From CANDYO01 sp964627795 (GTDB lineage: Bacteria; Pseudomonadota; Alphaproteobacteria; Rickettsiales; CANDYO01): DNA of 64,000 nt. The notes under the pieces are model-generated. The model worked only from the letters and a program-made list of their open reading frames with translations. It did no database searches and was not told where the DNA came from. Positions 62,666-64,000 of this stretch are shown here, piece after piece. A program made the translations under genes and the position numbers. Position 1 is the first letter of the stretch; each line of letters begins with the position of its first letter. The stretch covers positions 62,001 through 126,000 of the forward strand of contig CAZVLF010000005.1 in the NCBI GenBank assembly GCA_964627795.1. Reading direction: 5' to 3'.

Positions 62666-62707
62666 CTTTTAGCCGAGAAATTTTAGTGTATTTTGTTCTA
62701 GCTTAGA

Positions 62708-62812
62708 GCAAAAATATTCAGTTTCGTGGTGATTTTCATATAAGTAATATGTTTTTTAATAAACTTAAATTAAAGGATAGATATAATTTATTGATAAACT
62801 GAATATTTTTGC
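62708..62812. repeat. Perfect 17-bp inverted repeat flanking 71 bp (MITE-like or hairpin)
   Basis: GCAAAAATATTCAGTTT (62708-62724) and its exact reverse complement (62796-62812) enclose 71 bp of AT-rich DNA. No clear target-site duplication is seen. It lies 43 bp after the ankyrin gene and could be a miniature transposon or a long-stem terminator. Confidence 0.6.
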
Positions 62813-62836
62813 ATGATAATTATTTTTTAAAATCTT

Positions 62837-63480
62837 TTATGGTAAAAAATAATCAATTGTAGCATCAGTTCCTAATGAAATACCTATTGCTTTAATAATA
62901 TGTATAAATTTATCTTGAACTGACATTTTAGAGTTAATTATATCTCTCACAGAATGCATAGATGGTACAACTACTTCTAAATCCACTAAAATAGTTTTTG
63001 CTAGTTCTGCTAAATGTTTGGTAACCATAAGAGGTTTATTATATCCGCGAACTGTATTTGTTAAACTAGATAAATGCTTAAAGCTTTAGAAGTTATTATT
63101 CCTACAAAAACGGCATTAGCATATGTTTTTTCCATTAAAGAATATTGCTCGTTCGTAAAAACAAAAGATGAAGCTGTGCTTATAGCAGGATAACTAACAT
63201 CAGTTATAGAATCAGCCGAAAATTTTTCGGCAAAATTAGCTATAGGTGTGTGCTTAACTACAGAATTTCTACTAAAAGAATCAAAAATATTTTTAAAAGA
63301 GGAAAAGATTGTTTTAGCAGCAGAAGTGGTAACGGCTTTGCCAGTATAAAAACTACTCATGATATCAGTTATATATGGCTCATTGCGAAGAGTTATACTT
63401 GCAGTTGTTAAGCTAATAGTGATGGGCATGATGGTTGGGGAAAATTTTGGCAGACCCTTAAAAAATATCATAATAATCAT
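62837..63480 (-). pseudogene. Frameshifted gene of unknown function
   Basis: Two reverse-strand frames join smoothly: 63480-63061 (ending MEKTYANAVFVGIITSKAL) and 63050-62837 (HLSSLTNTVRGYNKPLMVTKHL to DYFLP). A single frameshift near 63070 would restore about 214 residues, with alternating hydrophobic segments. No family is recognised. Whether it is one gene or two small ones cannot be settled here. Confidence 0.5.
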
Positions 63481-63745
63481 GTTTATCTTTTTATTTACAC
63501 TGAAGCAGCGGAGTTACTTTTAAAACGTGATGTAGTTGGGCTTGGAATAGATACGCTTTTTCCAGATCGGCCTGAAGATAATTTTCTAATTCACAGGTTG
63601 TTTTTGGGGAAAGGAAAATATTTAGTAGAAAATGCAGATAATTTAGCTAATTTACAATCTAAAGCAAGTTTTATATTATCTTCCCAATTAAAGTGAAAAA
63701 CGCTACAAATGCTACAGAAGCACTAATTAGATTAATAGAACTAAT
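63412..63745 (+). pseudogene. 3' remnant of a cyclase-family (kynurenine formamidase-like) gene
   Basis: The forward frame DGHDGWGKFWQTLKKY, then EAAELLLKRDVVGLGIDTLFPDRPEDNF and HRLFLGKGKYLVENADNL, is the conserved C-terminal half of cyclase-family metal hydrolases. A frameshift near 63690 separates it from the normal end PIKVKNATNATEALIRLI. The N-terminal half is absent. It overlaps the reverse-strand pseudogene at its left edge. Confidence 0.8.
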
Positions 63746-63760
63746 TAATAAATAAAAGTC

Positions 63761-64000
63761 ATGAGCAAAAATAGTTTTGTTAATTATATAGTAGATATCC
63801 TCTCTGAAGTTAGCAATATAAGGGTCCGAAGTATGTTCGGTGGCTATGGAATATATTGTGATAAAATTATTTTTGCTATTATTATTAATGACGATCTATA
63901 TTTTAAAGCTGATGAGTCTTTATCAGAGGAGTTTAATATTTTTGGTTCATTTCCATTTACTTATAAAAGATATGATAAAATTATAGCTATGAGATATTGG
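63761..64000 (+). CDS. TfoX N-terminal domain protein (partial, runs off window)
   Basis: The first 80 residues from the ATG at 63761 contain VRSMFGGYGIYCDKIIFAIIINDDLYFKADE, the hallmark of TfoX/Sxy N-terminal domain proteins. Stand-alone versions are common and their function is poorly known. The C-terminus lies beyond the window. Confidence 0.82.
   Translation, partial: MSKNSFVNYIVDILSEVSNIRVRSMFGGYGIYCDKIIFAIIINDDLYFKADESLSEEFNIFGSFPFTYKRYDKIIAMRYW

Noticed and set aside
1..64000. CRISPR arrays or rRNA genes
   Set aside because: No regularly spaced direct repeats and no rRNA-like stretch were seen on either strand.

Overview
The window is AT-rich and reads like the genome of an intracellular alphaproteobacterium, most likely of the order Rickettsiales. 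The reasons are an F-type conjugation operon laid out like the Rickettsiales amplified genetic element (RAGE), ankyrin-repeat and Ulp1-protease proteins, and decaying flanking genes. A related intracellular host (Holosporales, or a Legionella-like gammaproteobacterium) cannot be excluded from sequence alone.

Layout, right to left. A 3'-half copy of tRNA-Lys(TTT) at 56536-56582 marks the right attachment site. Element A runs leftward from it: tyrosine integrase, intact AbiEi/AbiEii pair, a 23 kb cargo island (30529-53538), an XRE regulator with a divergent HTH gene, two replication/regulation-like genes, pilin, and a traL that is cut off. The cut traL is fused at about 27675 to the 3' third of a second integrase gene. 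That starts element B, which has the same order: integrase remnant, frameshifted abiEi and abiEii, a copper/metal resistance cargo (20958-26162), XRE regulator/divergent HTH, the same two genes, pilin, traL, and then a complete F-type transfer operon (traE-K-B-V-C-W-U-trbC-N-F-H-G, an RHH-like accessory protein, traD, and a MobF traI relaxase running off the left edge). The simplest reading is two related integrative conjugative elements in tandem at one tRNA. A deletion removed A's transfer operon beyond traL and the 5' part of B's integrase.

The cargo of A looks like a resistance/modification island. It holds about ten GNAT acetyltransferase domains, three or four APH-type kinases (one StrB-like), an ABC-F ribosome protection protein behind a putative translation-attenuation leader, an MFS pump, an OXA-like protein with a broken active site, Nudix hydrolases, a sulfotransferase, a SAM methyltransferase, and two unusual fusions (GNAT-GNAT-kinase and LRR-kinase). 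The cargo of B is a Cu P-type ATPase, multicopper oxidase, DUF2933-like protein and CDF exporter.

Right of the attachment site (56583-64000) is flanking chromosome with decayed genes (a histidine phosphatase, a cyclase-family protein and an unknown membrane-like protein). It also holds a 1044-residue protein with a C-terminal Ulp1/C48-type cysteine protease domain, a GNAT, an ankyrin-repeat protein and the start of a TfoX-N protein. No CRISPR array, rRNA or complete tRNA was seen.
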